A DNA stretch of 7,946 nt from Bacteroidota bacterium (GTDB lineage: Bacteria; Bacteroidota; Ignavibacteria; UBA10030): positions 10,822 to 18,767 of the forward strand of contig DOWV01000221.1 of NCBI GenBank assembly GCA_003519375.1, given 5' to 3'. Below are positions 7,834 to 7,946 of the stretch, in pieces. A model generated the notes under the pieces. That model saw nothing but the letters and a program-made list of their open reading frames with translations. It had not been told where the DNA came from and did no database searches. How positions within the stretch are numbered: position 1 is the first letter of the stretch; each line of letters begins with the position of its first letter. The translations under genes were made by a program, and so were the position numbers.

Positions 7834-7946
7834 ATGAATGAAGACAAGCTCATAGTCAAGGGCGCTCGCGTCCACAATCTGAAGAACATCGACGTCGAGA
7901 TGCCGAGGGACCGGCTTATTGTGATCACGGGACTCTCCGGCTCAGG
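7834..7946 (+). CDS. uvrA: Excinuclease ABC subunit A, N-terminal fragment (cut by window end)
   Basis: UvrA is the ABC-type ATPase that, with UvrB, recognises bulky DNA damage at the start of nucleotide excision repair. Only 37 full codons are present. The start [20 protein letters not shown] and then [15 protein letters not shown] match the strongly conserved UvrA N-terminus. The sequence stops inside the first Walker A motif (GLSGSGKS in the family), so the catalytic parts are not visible. An in-frame ATG at 7810 would add eight residues (MARFTNSD), but it lies inside the octamer array and the extension does not look like UvrA, so 7834 is preferred. Neither ATG has a Shine-Dalgarno site. 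The first five codons set the gene apart from its repeat leader, and any promoter must lie in or before the array. Confidence 0.93.
   Translation, partial: MNEDKLIVKGARVHNLKNIDVEMPRDRLIVITGLSGS

Noticed and set aside
7473..7928. A 151-codon minus-strand open frame covering the octamer array
   Set aside because: It spans the end of the DUF58 gene, the 8-bp repeats and the uvrA start. The middle part is translated repeat and the rest is antisense to two firm genes.

Overview
The window is a compact stretch of an ordinary bacterial chromosome. All the clear genes lie on the + strand: dnaK, clpB, an RsmB/NOP-family rRNA m5C methyltransferase, a small TPR lipoprotein, a DUF58/vWA protein and the first 38 codons of uvrA. 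Every complete gene is intact, with its key motifs present. I see no transposase, integrase, phage gene, CRISPR array, tRNA or rRNA, and no convincing new multi-gene system.

Organism: the lipobox protein implies a bacterium, probably Gram-negative (a Ser at +2 suits outer-membrane sorting). DnaK wording such as the stretch ending in VPYKVV, the GSTGVGKT second Walker A of ClpB and the DUF58 sequence look most like the Bacteroidota/Ignavibacteriota (FCB) side of the tree. This rests on remembered family patterns, not on a search. Shine-Dalgarno sites are clear before dnaK, moderate before clpB and the lipoprotein gene, and not visible before the methyltransferase, DUF58 or uvrA genes.

Layout: positions 1-105 are a leader with a possible upstream terminator hairpin and a good ribosome site. 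dnaK (106-2055) and clpB (2158-4809) form a disaggregation pair: DnaK delivers aggregated protein to the ClpB hexamer. They are separated by 102 bases holding two hairpins, the second with a 14-bp perfect stem. A strong terminator (4833-4895) closes the pair. Its T-rich tail overlaps a candidate promoter whose predicted start falls on the methyltransferase ATG, suggesting a leaderless mRNA. The methyltransferase gene is followed after 57 bases by the TPR lipoprotein gene and, 7 bases later, the DUF58 gene; these three may be one transcript.

The least ordinary part is 7703-7830, the whole gap between the DUF58 gene and uvrA. It is a run of sixteen 8-bp units, 15 of which carry AT at units' positions 4-5. 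The units switch strand sense part-way through, giving nested inverted repeats. This non-coding octamer array is the best candidate for follow-up.
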